Under the pieces are notes generated by a model. It saw nothing but the letters and a program-made list of their open reading frames with translations, did not search any database and was not told the DNA's origin. The translations under genes and the position numbers were made by a program. A stretch of 64,000 bases of DNA. It comes from Phaeodactylibacter xiamenensis (GTDB lineage: Bacteria > Bacteroidota > Bacteroidia > Chitinophagales > Saprospiraceae). The stretch spans positions 62,001-126,000 of the forward strand of contig NZ_JPOS01000084.1 in NCBI RefSeq assembly GCF_000759025.1. The letters are read 5' to 3'. Below, in pieces: positions 55,792 through 64,000 of the stretch; within the stretch, counting starts at the first letter, position 1; each line of letters begins with the position of its first letter.

Positions 55792-56490
55792 ATGAAGAAG
55801 CAATCCACCAACCGTCAGTACAACTTTCCGGATGCAGACCTGTACCTGCAGTGCCTGGAGCGCATCAAATATGCCAACCGGGACCGGGAGCAGTTCGAGC
55901 AGTATGGCTACACGCTGCAGCGGCTAAAGCAATTCAAAGCCATGTGCGATAAATTCGGGGATTTGCCCGATGATGAGGAATTACTGGGCGATCAGATGGT
56001 CACTACCGAGAAGAAGTACGCTGCTGCGGAAAATCTTAAGTCTGCCATTCGCAGCCTAATGACGCGGGTAGCGATCAAGTACAACAACCGGAGCGGGCGT
56101 TACCGCAAATTTGGGACCGCCAAAATGGGAGACATGACCGATGCACAGCTGATCTTCTGCGGCCGGCGTGTGGTCCGCGTGGCCCGGCAGCAGCTGGACT
56201 TCCTGGCTGAGACCGGTGTGAATGAGAACGTCATCCGCCGCGTGGCAGAGGCGACCCGGCAGTTTGAGAAGTCTGTCAATATTCAGCAGGACAAGGTAGC
56301 CGACCGGGATATTTCCGTGGAGCGCCGTGTGGAAAAGGGCAATAAACTGTACGAAGAGCTGATTACCCTTTGCAATATCGGCAAGGACATCTGGGCAGAA
56401 AAGGACCCGGTGCGGTACGAGAACTACTGCATTTACGAAAGCAACAACGAGCAGAAAAAAGCCCGCAAGGCGAAGCAGGAAAATGCTTAG
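55792..56490 (+). CDS. Cytoplasmic helical protein of unknown function
   Basis: 232 residues from the ATG at 55792, chosen because the promoter -7 box ends 23 nt before it. The protein is charged and mostly helical (CLERIKYANRDREQFEQYGY, AAENLKSAIRSLMTRVAIKY, RVVRVARQQLDFLAETGV), with no signal peptide or membrane segment and a Lys-rich tail. The pattern resembles conserved Bacteroidota proteins of unknown role; possibly nucleic-acid- or protein-binding because of the basic helices, but this is a guess. It converges on the sulfurtransferase gene, overlapping it by 4 bp. Confidence 0.7.
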   Translation: MKKQSTNRQYNFPDADLYLQCLERIKYANRDREQFEQYGYTLQRLKQFKAMCDKFGDLPDDEELLGDQMVTTEKKYAAAENLKSAIRSLMTRVAIKYNNRSGRYRKFGTAKMGDMTDAQLIFCGRRVVRVARQQLDFLAETGVNENVIRRVAEATRQFEKSVNIQQDKVADRDISVERRVEKGNKLYEELITLCNIGKDIWAEKDPVRYENYCIYESNNEQKKARKAKQENA

Positions 56491-57335
56491 ACACTCCGCT
56501 CAATCGGCCGTTCAGGATCGGTAATCCAGTCGCTCCAGGACCCCGGATACAGCTTTGCATCTCCAAAGCCCGCATGATGGTGGGCCAGCAGATTGCGGCA
56601 GGCCGTAACACCGGAGCCACAGTAAAACACCATCTCATCGGCCACATCGTTGCCTACGAGGGTCTGAAAGCGTTCCTCCAACTCATCTGGTGTAAGCCAC
56701 ATCCCTTCTGAATCCACTAAATCGGTGTGAGGGAAGTTGGTCGCGCCCGGAATATGCCCGGCCACAGGGTCAATCGGCTCATCTTCGCCCCGGTAGCGCT
56801 CAGGCATTCTGGAGTCCACCAGGAGAAAATTCTCAGCGCCCAGTCTCCGCTGCACGTGGTCAGCATCCACCACCCAGCTCTCTCTCTCGCGGGGCTTAAA
56901 CACCCGTGGTCCAGCACCCATAATAGCTGTTTCTACCGGATAGCCTTCTGCTTCCCATGCCCGCCATCCGCCATCGAGCACGGCCACGCGATCGTGCCCC
57001 AGGTACCGGAGCATCCACCACAGCCTTGCGGCAATAGCACCAGACCGGTCATCGTACAATACGACCTGAATGCCATCGCTGATGCCCCAGCTGGAGAAGC
57101 GCTGCGTCATTTTTACGATTGAAGGCAGGGGGTGACGCCCCGTTTTTCCAGGTACAACCTTGCCAGACAAGTCTCTGTCGAGATGTGCATAACTCGCACC
57201 GGGGATGTGGCTCTTTTTGTAAGCCTCCTCCCCGGCATCCGGATGGCCAAGGCTGTAACGGCAGTCAATAATTACCCAGGTTTGGCGGCCCAGCTTTTCG
57301 TGCAATTCTTGTGGACTAATGATGGTGCGGAACAT
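56487..57335 (-). CDS. sseA: 3-mercaptopyruvate sulfurtransferase (tandem rhodanese domains)
   Basis: 282 residues with two rhodanese domains. The inactive N-terminal domain contains VIIDCRYSLGHPDAGEEAYKKSHIPGA; the C-terminal one has LLVDSRMPERYRGEDEPIDP and the active loop CGSGVTAC. CGSGVTA is the loop of mercaptopyruvate sulfurtransferases, whereas thiosulfate sulfurtransferases have CRxGxR/T. It moves sulfur from 3-mercaptopyruvate to a thiol acceptor in the cytoplasm. Complete, start ATG 57335. Convergent with the gene of unknown function before it. Confidence 0.92.
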   Translation of the reverse strand: MFRTIISPQELHEKLGRQTWVIIDCRYSLGHPDAGEEAYKKSHIPGASYAHLDRDLSGKVVPGKTGRHPLPSIVKMTQRFSSWGISDGIQVVLYDDRSGAIAARLWWMLRYLGHDRVAVLDGGWRAWEAEGYPVETAIMGAGPRVFKPRERESWVVDADHVQRRLGAENFLLVDSRMPERYRGEDEPIDPVAGHIPGATNFPHTDLVDSEGMWLTPDELEERFQTLVGNDVADEMVFYCGSGVTACRNLLAHHHAGFGDAKLYPGSWSDWITDPERPIERSV

Positions 57336-57480
57336 GATTTTCAGGTTTTCTGATGGCGAATATAATCCTTAGAACCCGGTTTGTGAACCCAATTGAATTA
57401 TTTTAAAGTTCTGTTGGCACCTGTAGCTTTTTTATGTATATGTTCCTATTTTGAATTCCTGAAAAAACAATTCCTGGAAT

Positions 57481-57837
57481 ATGCACAATTTCGAAGCCCC
57501 AGACCTTCATCAATGGCTGGACGGGCAGCGTACTGCTAATTTTGATCACCTCCCCTACGGTGTTGTCCAAATGGATCATTCCGATACCGTCCTGGCCTAT
57601 AACGCCACCGAATCTTCCTATACTGGTGTCGACCCTCAGCAAGCGATTGGCAAACATTTCTTTACAGAAATCGCCCCCTGTACCAATAATTTTCTGGTTG
57701 CAGGAAAGTATAATGAGGCGGCACTTGATGAAATTATCGATTACATTTTCACATACGTTCTAAAGCCCACGCCCGTAAGGCTCAGAATGCTTAAAGGAGA
57801 AAGCCCAAACATGTACCTCGTGGTTCAAAAACGTTAG
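57481..57837 (+). CDS. pyp: Photoactive yellow protein (blue-light PAS photoreceptor)
   Basis: 118 residues, against 125 in Halorhodospira halophila PYP, and colinear with it. PYP carries p-coumaric acid on a Cys thioester and signals blue light by chromophore isomerisation. The chromophore pocket is kept: C67 (FTEIAPCTNN; Cys69 in the reference), Y40 (LAYNATE; Tyr42), E44 (Glu46) and T48 (Thr50). The family core LPYGVVQMD, GVDPQQAIGKHFF and the terminal KPTPVRL / YLVVQKR are present. R52 is replaced by V50, and M100, which speeds dark recovery, by Leu. It is followed 5 bp later by a histidine-kinase gene and then a coumaroyl-CoA-ligase-like gene, both broken. I am confident of the family; whether chromophore is made here is unknown. 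Confidence 0.88.
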   Translation: MHNFEAPDLHQWLDGQRTANFDHLPYGVVQMDHSDTVLAYNATESSYTGVDPQQAIGKHFFTEIAPCTNNFLVAGKYNEAALDEIIDYIFTYVLKPTPVRLRMLKGESPNMYLVVQKR

Positions 57838-57842
57838 TCATT

Positions 57843-58788
57843 ATGGATATCCAGGCCCAAACCCAGCAAACGCTTTCCGTCATCTACCAGATTCCGGTAG
57901 GTATAGTGCAAACGGATGACTAAGGCACCGTGCAGGAAATGAACGCGATGGCCATACAGTACCTCATGCCTCACTTTATCGCCAACCAACTGACCGGAGA
58001 GAACTTGTTTGACCTGCTATCCGTCGCCTTTCCCAACGCGCTTGAAGCCTTGAAAAGCTACCAAAAGCCTTCCGGCAACATCCTTCAGCAGGAACGCTTT
58101 AGCGTCAACCACAACATCCAAAACCCAGCCACGGAACAGCACCTGATTCTAACCATCAACCGCCTGGACGAAAAATCCTATCTGTTCATTTTGGATGACC
58201 TGACGGAACTTTACAAAAAAGAACAACAGCTGTTTGCCATTCAACAAGAGCAGGCCGTGGAACGTGGCAAGTTTGAAGTCATCTCTGGTGTGCTCCACGA
58301 TATTGGGAATGCAGTCGTAGGATTTGGTTCCTACCTGACCAAAGTCAAACAACTGTCCAAGGGCAATGACGCTACCATGCTGAGCAAGCTTGCCCAGTTC
58401 GTAAAAGCCAACGAGGCTGCAATCGGTCAGGCTATTGGGGTACCCAAGGCACAGGCTATGGTACAGCTGATCGATGGGCTCAAGGCCAAACAGGAAGACC
58501 ATATGGTCAAGATGGAAAAAGCCATTACTGATCAAATGAATATTGTCACCCACGTAAAAGATGTGCTCAATATTCAGCGGCAGTACATCGGTTCAGAATC
58601 CGGAGAACGCTCCCTCGTCAGCCTCAGGGGTATCATCAACGATGCCCTGGCCATGCAACTGGCTACCCTGGAAAAGCGAAATATAGCAATAAGGTGGATT
58701 CGCCTGTCATAAAAGTGCGCCTGTCGGAATCAGCAAAGTTCGTTCAGATCGTTGTTTCTGATAATGGCCCAGCAATCAGCCCAGATCA
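57843..58788 (+). pseudogene. PAS/histidine kinase partner of PYP, broken by a stop, a frameshift and a 3' deletion
   Basis: Starts 5 bp after pyp with MDIQAQTQQTLSVIYQIPVG; an in-frame TAA at 57921 interrupts the PAS-like start (VQTDD then GTVQEMNAMAIQYL). The frame continues through a PAS domain and the phosphoacceptor helix GVLHDIGNAVVGFGSYLTK, with His in HDxxN. At about 58690 it shifts frame: the main frame ends WIRLS, while the +1 frame goes on VDSPVIKVRLSESAKFVQIV and SDNGPAISPDHL, the ATPase D-x-G box. At about 58788 it is cut and joined to ligase sequence. The G boxes that bind ATP are absent. A GTG at 57930 could restart a shorter product. Confidence 0.82.
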
Positions 58789-59360
58789 CCTTCTTTACCT
58801 CTGGCACCACTGACGAAGCCCGAACGGTGACGCATCAGCAGGCTTTTGCAGACCGGGAGGTCAACTTTCTGCGCGAACACTTTGGCAATCTTTCCTGCAT
58901 CATCCCTCTCGTGCCTGCTGCCAGTATCTACGGGTACCTCTACACCATAGCACTTCCACAGGCTGCGGGAGCCCCGGTCTGCTTCCCCTCAGAAGTCCAA
59001 TGGAATCAGCTTTCCGAAAATGCACTGATCGTTGGCACGCCCTTTACCTGGTCACACCTGATGCGCTCTATGCCCGGCCTGAATATCCGGTCCAAAGGCG
59101 TCTGTTCCACCGCTCCACTACCGAACCCGCTGTACGCATCCCTGCTTAGCCGTGGGCTTTCCCTCACGGAGGTCTACGGCGCTACCGAAACCGGAGGCGT
59201 TGGGTTGAGGAAAGCTCCAAATACCGCGTTTGAACTCTTCCCTTACTGGACCTTTCAGGACGCAGCTACCCTTATCGATTCCGATACCGGCCATACCTTT
59301 TCTCTTATGGACAAGATCTCAACCGCTGAACGCCCGGCTGAAATTCACTTTTGTTCTTAA
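58785..59360 (+). pseudogene. p-coumaroyl-CoA ligase-like (AMP-binding) enzyme fragment
   Basis: The middle of an adenylate-forming enzyme: the ATP-phosphate loop ITFFTSGTTDEARTVTH at the very start, FGNLSCIIPLVPAASIYGYL, LIVGTPFTWSHLM, and the A5 motif LTEVYGATETGGVGLR. The region before the P-loop and the C-terminal domain (after about 59350) are missing, so it cannot work. PYP operons carry such a ligase (pCL) to activate p-coumarate before attachment to the Cys; the short, divergent P-loop and the position after pyp and its kinase support that assignment over a general acyl-CoA ligase. It starts at the deletion joint with the kinase. Confidence 0.72.
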
Positions 59361-59410
59361 TTTTTCCTTAATCCACCACCCTTTGCTCAATTTGGTCCTG
59401 CCTAAACCGT

Positions 59411-59418
59411 TACTTTTG
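59411..59418 (+). promoter_or_regulatory. -7 box of the secreted-protein gene
   Basis: TACTTTTG fits TAnnTTTG and ends 27 nt before the ATG at 59446. A TTTGG about 16 bp upstream could serve as the -33 element, though the spacing is short. Confidence 0.4.
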
Positions 59419-59445
59419 CAGATGACCGAAAAAATTGAAATACCT

Positions 59446-60069
59446 ATGCTACGGACCGCGATTCTTTTCAGTATGTGCTGCTTTGTTTTTACTGCTTCCG
59501 CCCAGAAGGGAGAACGATATACGGCTGACTTTATCTTTGAGCGGGGCATCTACCCTACCCTTGCCGACTGGAAAGCCCAAATCCCGGTAAAACCGGAAGA
59601 AATCATCGTGGACATCGACCCGCAAAACCGAAAGTTCTTCCAGTATCTCTTTGCTAAGGACCAGTTCCGCTACCCCCGGAATAATGAAATCATTTACCTG
59701 AAACCGGAGGATATTTTTGGCTACAGCCCCGATGGGCAGTCCATGTACTACAGCACAAATTACCGCTTCGACATCATTGGCGCCATCTGCCTGCTACAGG
59801 AAGTTGACCAGGTAGACCGCTATTCCTCATTTATCAATCCCGGTGACGAGTATAAGGCCGCCCGAAAGGAAGGGACCGGCAAGCTCTATGTACTGGATTT
59901 TGAAAGCGGTGATTTTTTCCGCTGCCGTCCCGGCAAGGTGGAAAAAATCTTCAAACAAGACGCAGAGCTGTACCAAAACTACAAGTCGGCTAAGGGGAAA
60001 CGCAAAGAAAAAATCAAAGCCTTTATCAAGGAGTACAACTTCCGCCACCCAGTATACTTTGGCGAGTAA
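59446..60069 (+). CDS. Secreted protein of unknown function
   Basis: 207 residues from the ATG at 59446, which follows the -7 box by 27 nt and begins a good signal peptide (1-19, ending ASAQ). Earlier in-frame Met codons at 59230 and 59422 lie in or before the ligase remnant and promoter. The mature protein is mixed charged and aromatic (YTADFIFERGIYPTLADWK, KFFQYLFAKDQFRYPRNNEI, YSPDGQSMYYSTNYRFD) and ends with a Lys-rich helix. No family recognised. It is intact, unlike the genes on either side. Confidence 0.7.
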   Translation: MLRTAILFSMCCFVFTASAQKGERYTADFIFERGIYPTLADWKAQIPVKPEEIIVDIDPQNRKFFQYLFAKDQFRYPRNNEIIYLKPEDIFGYSPDGQSMYYSTNYRFDIIGAICLLQEVDQVDRYSSFINPGDEYKAARKEGTGKLYVLDFESGDFFRCRPGKVEKIFKQDAELYQNYKSAKGKRKEKIKAFIKEYNFRHPVYFGE

Positions 60070-60168
60070 TAACCCGCTCCCTCCATGCTGAAATTCACTG
60101 GTCCGGGCAAGCCAGGCCCGGCTGGGAGCAAACATATGCCGTTGGTTTCCCTTTTATAAGTAAACCAA

Positions 60169-60668
60169 ATGAAAATGGAAAACTCCCAAAATTCTACTAT
60201 TGAACGGCTGCGAGCTGCCGGATTATTCACCAAAGGTGTGGTATATAGACTGGTAGGTATGCTTACCGCTATGTTCGCCATTGGCATGGGTGGGGACATT
60301 AAGGGTGTTTCCGGCATTGCCGAGTTCTTCCCAAACAACCCGTTGGGTTTGTCTTGCTGGGCCTGACAGCGCTTGGCCTGGCCGCCTATGCCCTTTGGAG
60401 GCTTTATGAAACCTTCTCTAATTCAGACGCAATCTTTCAGGAAGATGAAAAGAAGACCGGCAAACGCCTTCGGCACTTCTATTCCGCAGTCGTATACGGC
60501 CTGCTGGCTTACACCTTTGCCAAACCCCTTTTCGGCGGCAGTTCCGGATCAGGCGGGGACTCCAAACAGGATGCGCTGGGCATGCTGCTTCAACAGTCAC
60601 CTCGACCGTCAAAAATGCGATACGCAGAAAAGGGATCAAAACCGAATAGCACCACCTGTAAAGCGTAA
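60169..60668 (+). pseudogene. DUF1206 membrane protein, frameshifted and 3'-truncated
   Basis: Frame one reads IERLRAAGLFTKGVVYRLVG with MLTAMFAIGMGG, the first membrane hairpin of DUF1206, and breaks at about 60350 (NNPLG then SCWA and stop). A one-base shift gives FVLLGLTALGLAAYALWRLY with ETFSNSD, the next segment. After DALGMLLQQSP (about 60600) the family would continue with its later membrane helices, but the sequence becomes basic and stops at 60668. The family function is unknown. Two independent lesions make this a clear pseudogene. Confidence 0.72.
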
Positions 60669-60825
60669 CAAGACAATACACCACTATTTGGGTGGTCGGC
60701 AAAGTGCCCGGCCACACAACTTTTTTGCCCAAAACTGTACCAAATATCCTCCCGGCGACATCCATTTCTCAACACACGAGCGGATTTTGCGTTTCCATTC
60801 TACGAAAAATGATAACATATAAACC

Positions 60826-61383
60826 ATGACACGACTATCCTGCTACACTATAATGGCTGCAATGCTCCTACTCACAGCATGCGGGCAGGCGCAATCCACA
60901 GAAAATCAGACTGCTTCCACAACTTCAACTGAAGCTGAAGGCCTCCTTATCGGACTAAACGGCGACACCCTCGACGCGGTGCAAAAAACCGAATCAGAAT
61001 GGCAGTCTGCCCTTAGCAAAGAAGCCTTTCATGTACTGCGGGAAGAAGGGACAGAGTATGCCTTCACGGGAAAATACTGGGATAATAAAGAAACAGGCGT
61101 TTACCTCTGCGCCGGTTGCGGGCTCCCCTTGTTTTCTTCCGAAACGAAATTCAAGTCCGGCACAGGTTGGCCGAGTTTCTGGGAACCTGTACTGGAATCC
61201 AACGTCAACCTTGTAGAAGACCGCAAGTTGGGTATGACCCGAATAGAAGTGGAGTGTGCCCGGTGCGGCGGGCATCAGGGCCATGTATTTGAAGACGGCC
61301 CCAAACCTACGGGGCTGCGTTACTGTATCAATTCCGTATCACTGGAATTTAAGCCGGGAGCGAAATTCAAAGCTAAACCATAG
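60826..61383 (+). CDS. msrB: Peptide-methionine (R)-S-oxide reductase, lipoprotein
   Basis: 185 residues. A lipobox LLTAC (Cys 19) makes it an exported lipoprotein, an extracytoplasmic MsrB. The catalytic domain spans about 55-180: zinc ligands in CAGC (95, 98) and CARC (144, 147), [16 protein letters not shown], and the catalytic Cys 167 in RYCINS. It repairs oxidised methionine in periplasmic or surface proteins. No MsrA gene is adjacent. Complete and intact, with an AT-rich 157-bp leader region upstream (60669-60825) without other genes. Confidence 0.95.
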   Translation: MTRLSCYTIMAAMLLLTACGQAQSTENQTASTTSTEAEGLLIGLNGDTLDAVQKTESEWQSALSKEAFHVLREEGTEYAFTGKYWDNKETGVYLCAGCGLPLFSSETKFKSGTGWPSFWEPVLESNVNLVEDRKLGMTRIEVECARCGGHQGHVFEDGPKPTGLRYCINSVSLEFKPGAKFKAKP

Positions 61384-61406
61384 GTTAAAGGCAGGGAAGT
61401 AGCAGA

Positions 61407-61910
61407 TCAGCGCTTCCCATTGTCTTTGCCCCGCCCCCGTTTCTTCTGGTTGCGCCGGATGCGGGGATGGTTCCATTCCTCCTTTTGAGCAAATTCCACA
61501 ATTTGCCGCATGAAAGCCATCATTCCCAAAAAAACCAGATAGCCTACCGTAAGGACCAGATAAATCCATCGGTAAGACCCCGCCTCATCTATAGACATGG
61601 AGGAAGAGAAGTAGGCTACCACACCGGAAAGCACAGCCAGCCCCAGATAGCTGTAAATACTGCGCCCCCAGTATTTGAGCATATTTTCAGAAGCCAGAGA
61701 AAACACACTGTTGCCCATAGCGAATAACAGCATAAACGAGGCTGCAGTCATCCAGGGGAAACGCTGAGGAATATCCATCAGCCCTGTTAAATTGATTAAC
61801 TTTGCAGACAGCACAAAAATTATGACAGCCCCAAAGGTTATAGCGGCTTGGATCACAGGGTCATAGGCCCGGTCAAATACAGATGTCTTCTGGTCGGTGG
61901 TATTCATCAA
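61407..61910 (-). CDS. Four-helix membrane protein of unknown function
   Basis: 167 residues with four hydrophobic segments (about 20-42, 55-73, 84-103 and 115-133) and a strongly basic cytoplasmic tail (NHPRIRRNQKKRGRGK). No motif of a known transporter or enzyme is visible. It is convergent with msrB, 23 bp away. The 154 bp between it and the divergent EEP-fold gene hold no other feature I can support. Confidence 0.72.
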   Translation of the reverse strand: MMNTTDQKTSVFDRAYDPVIQAAITFGAVIIFVLSAKLINLTGLMDIPQRFPWMTAASFMLLFAMGNSVFSLASENMLKYWGRSIYSYLGLAVLSGVVAYFSSSMSIDEAGSYRWIYLVLTVGYLVFLGMMAFMRQIVEFAQKEEWNHPRIRRNQKKRGRGKDNGKR

Positions 61911-62064
61911 AAGTCACTTGGAGGTGCAGGTGCAGCGGAATACTATACCAACCAACTGTTTTGAATTGGCAAGAAGTAAACCGGAAGCCTCTGAATTCAA
62001 TATCTAATGGCATTCCCGCATCTTGCTGCACTATATAAAAATGTAAGAACAAAGCTAAGTCTAA

Positions 62065-64000
62065 ATGGTAAGATTTCTTCCGCCCTTTTTAGTGGCGCTT
62101 TGCTTATTTGGAATAATTCCAGATAAACTGCACACCCAGCCGGCTTTTGCCATCCACGAAGTGCAGGGTACGGAAAACGAAAGCCCCCTGCAGGGACAGC
62201 TGGTAACCCTGCAGGGCAATATCGTCACTGCCCGGGGTGATAATTTTTTTGTCATCCAGGCGCCGGAAAGCGATTATGACAACAATGCCTTTACGTCGGA
62301 GGCGGTCGTTATCGCCGGGTCTTACTTCGGCAGTCCGGGCGATGTGGTGGAGGTCACAGGCACTGTCCGCGAAGAAGACGGGCTTACGATAATCGCCAGC
62401 CCGGGCCTAAGCATCACCAATACCGGTGAAGACCTACCCCTTCCTTCTCCAGTTGTACTGACCGAGACCCTTCCTTCTGCAAATTATACCCCAGTACACA
62501 GCCTTGAACGCCTGGAGGGTATGCGCGTAAGCTTTGAAGCGATTGCCAATGGCCCCAGCAGCTCATTTGAAGACGTCCCCCTTCGGATTGGGCCTAACCG
62601 GATCTTCCGTGAACCAGGGATTGAAGCCCCCGGAATAGTGGGACTACCGGAGTGGGATGGCAATCCTGAAATCTTTTGGATGGACCCCAATGGGCTTAAT
62701 GCTCCAAATCAGCGTTTTTTCAATACGGGCAGCCTGGTTAGCGCAACCGGTATCATGATTGAAGCAGCGCCCCGGTTCTGGAAGGTCCTGGCAGAAACCT
62801 ACACTTTTACTCCAGGACCAGATGCAGCGCCGGTACGGCCCAAAGCTGCCAACGAGTTTACGGTAGGCTCTCTCAATGCGCTTTTCCTATTGGAAGAAGA
62901 GGAGAACATTGAAGTGAAGTACCAAAAGATTGCCCGTTATATAGACGAACAAATGGGGCTACCGGATATCCTGGCTATGCAGGAAGTCGGGTCTTTCACC
63001 GAGCTCAACAACCTGGCTTTCTATCTGGAACAGCAAAACCCGCAGGCACAGTACGATGCCTACCTGCTGCCCACCAATCTCGATCTGAAGCTGGGGTACC
63101 TGGTTAAAGAGCATTTCACGAATCTTCAGATTAGCCAGTTGGGGACTGAAGAAACCTTTACTTTTAGTGGTGGCCTCCTGCACGATCGACCGCCATTGCT
63201 CCTGCAGGTGGAGCTGCCAACGGGCCCGCCAGTGACTTTACAGGTATTAAACCTCCATCTGCGCTCCCTCATCGGGATAGAGGGCAGTACTGCGGGTTTT
63301 GTACGAAACAAGCGCCATCAGCAAGCTATCTCCATTGCCAATATGATTCAGGATTTGCAAACTGCCGGGAATCTTGTGGTGCTCGGAGACTTCAACGCCT
63401 TCCAGTTTACCGATGGTTATGTGGATGTCTTCAATCAAATTGCCGGCCTGCCTGGCCTGGGCGCCCAGTTCCCTTTGCTGAACATAGTGGACCCACCACT
63501 CTCAGACCAGCTCCAAAGCATTCCTCCGCCCGAACGGTATTCCTATGTTTTTGATGGCAATGCACAGGCCCTTGATCATTGCCTGACCAGCAGCTTCAAT
63601 GGCCTCACCGTCAATGGCATGCAGTACGCCCGTGGAAATGCGGACTTCCCGGAAGCCTATGAGCTTTCTTTAGCCAATCCGCTCAGCGCATCTGACCACG
63701 ATGGGCTGGTCCTTTTCCTGGAATCAGAGTTCCCCATTGCCTCCCAGACGGCCACACGCCAAACAGATATCCGGATCCTGACTGCTAATCCGGCACATCC
63801 CGGCGCCCTTTTTCTGATTAAAAGCGGTACGATCCTGGAAGACATTAGCCTGTTTAACCTAACCGGCCAGCTGATTGCCAACTGGCAGCCTGAAGACAAC
63901 CAATATCAAGGCACCTGGTCTGATCTGCCCTTTGGCCTGTACCTTTTAAAAGTACAAAGCCAAAGAGGAATAAAGACGTTTCAGCAAGTGATAACTGAGT
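62065..64000 (+). CDS. T9SS-exported endonuclease/exonuclease/phosphatase-fold protein (3' end cut)
   Basis: 645 residues visible; the gene leaves the window. A signal peptide (about 1-25) is followed by an OB-like domain (about 30-250; GQLVTLQGNIVTARGDNFF) and an EEP catalytic domain (about 265-550): TVGSLNALFL, metal-binding Glu in LAMQEVGSF, LNLHLRS, GDFNAF, and the final His in SASDHDGLVLF. Known relatives are extracellular nucleases of the ExeM type. Residues from about 570 on (ANPAHPGALFLIKSG to SQRGIKTFQQVITE) are a T9SS type A sorting domain. It probably degrades extracellular DNA for phosphate; the DNA substrate is an inference. The ATG at 62065 is the only good start. Confidence 0.88.
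   Translation, partial: MVRFLPPFLVALCLFGIIPDKLHTQPAFAIHEVQGTENESPLQGQLVTLQGNIVTARGDNFFVIQAPESDYDNNAFTSEAVVIAGSYFGSPGDVVEVTGTVREEDGLTIIASPGLSITNTGEDLPLPSPVVLTETLPSANYTPVHSLERLEGMRVSFEAIANGPSSSFEDVPLRIGPNRIFREPGIEAPGIVGLPEWDGNPEIFWMDPNGLNAPNQRFFNTGSLVSATGIMIEAAPRFWKVLAETYTFTPGPDAAPVRPKAANEFTVGSLNALFLLEEEENIEVKYQKIARYIDEQMGLPDILAMQEVGSFTELNNLAFYLEQQNPQAQYDAYLLPTNLDLKLGYLVKEHFTNLQISQLGTEETFTFSGGLLHDRPPLLLQVELPTGPPVTLQVLNLHLRSLIGIEGSTAGFVRNKRHQQAISIANMIQDLQTAGNLVVLGDFNAFQFTDGYVDVFNQIAGLPGLGAQFPLLNIVDPPLSDQLQSIPPPERYSYVFDGNAQALDHCLTSSFNGLTVNGMQYARGNADFPEAYELSLANPLSASDHDGLVLFLESEFPIASQTATRQTDIRILTANPAHPGALFLIKSGTILEDISLFNLTGQLIANWQPEDNQYQGTWSDLPFGLYLLKVQSQRGIKTFQQVITE

Overview
The window is chromosomal DNA from a member of the Bacteroidota, most likely a marine Saprospiria (Lewinella / Phaeodactylibacter-like). 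The evidence is: type IX secretion (T9SS) C-terminal sorting domains (genes at 50852 and 62065); TAnnTTTG -7 boxes 22-27 nt upstream of several ATGs; a DUF5723-type outer-membrane barrel; many SPII lipoproteins and type I sulfatases; and a TonB-dependent receptor with a carboxypeptidase-like N-terminal domain. No rRNA or tRNA gene was seen. Both ends are cut inside genes (a sirtuin at the left, a secreted endonuclease/exonuclease/phosphatase-fold protein at the right).

Layout. 1-8.7 kb: minus-strand block with a sirtuin, a barrel protein and lipoprotein pair, a trans-sulfuration PLP enzyme, a PhzF-like isomerase, tyrS and an SDR dehydrogenase. 8.8-39.9 kb: a long, mostly plus-strand catabolic island for a sulfated, uronic-acid- and rhamnose-containing polysaccharide (five sulfatase genes or remnants, GH2, GH28 x2, GH78, GH105, GH116, a heparinase II/III-type lyase, DUF1080, Gfo/Idh/MocA and FAD oxidoreductases, two lipoproteins of unrecognised family). 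It has no SusC/SusD pair, and between 12.9 and 29.2 kb it is heavily eroded: genes are joined head to tail by deletions, frameshifted or cut short. A lower-GC xisH-xisI pair sits at 32.9-33.7 kb. 39.9-46.2 kb: a housekeeping operon (folP, a SPOR-like membrane protein, yheT) and a di-haem cytochrome group. 46.2-50.8 kb: smc, flanked on one side by a duplicated 210-bp palindrome-rich repeat and on the other by a six-unit ~83-bp tandem array with two hairpins per unit. 50.9-57.3 kb: a broken T9SS protein, a barrel gene split by a 161-bp MITE, a TonB receptor, a gene of unknown function and a 3-mercaptopyruvate sulfurtransferase. 57.5-59.4 kb: a photoactive yellow protein (PYP) locus in which the PYP gene is intact but the adjacent histidine kinase and the p-coumaroyl-CoA-ligase-like gene are broken. 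59.4-64 kb: secreted and membrane proteins, msrB, and the start of a T9SS-exported EEP-fold protein.

How the genes fit together. The sulfatases, glycosidases and lyase would act on one exported sulfated glycan (ulvan-like or sulfated pectin-like; an inference from the family set), with the oxidoreductases and SDR handling released sugars. Many members are now pseudogenes, so the pathway is probably incomplete. The two MITE copies are ~98% identical and in opposite orientation; one separates a barrel gene from its last beta-strand and would restore the frame on precise excision. The PYP locus is the most notable find: a blue-light photoreceptor family rarely recognised in Bacteroidota, next to the remains of a kinase partner and of the enzyme that would activate its chromophore.
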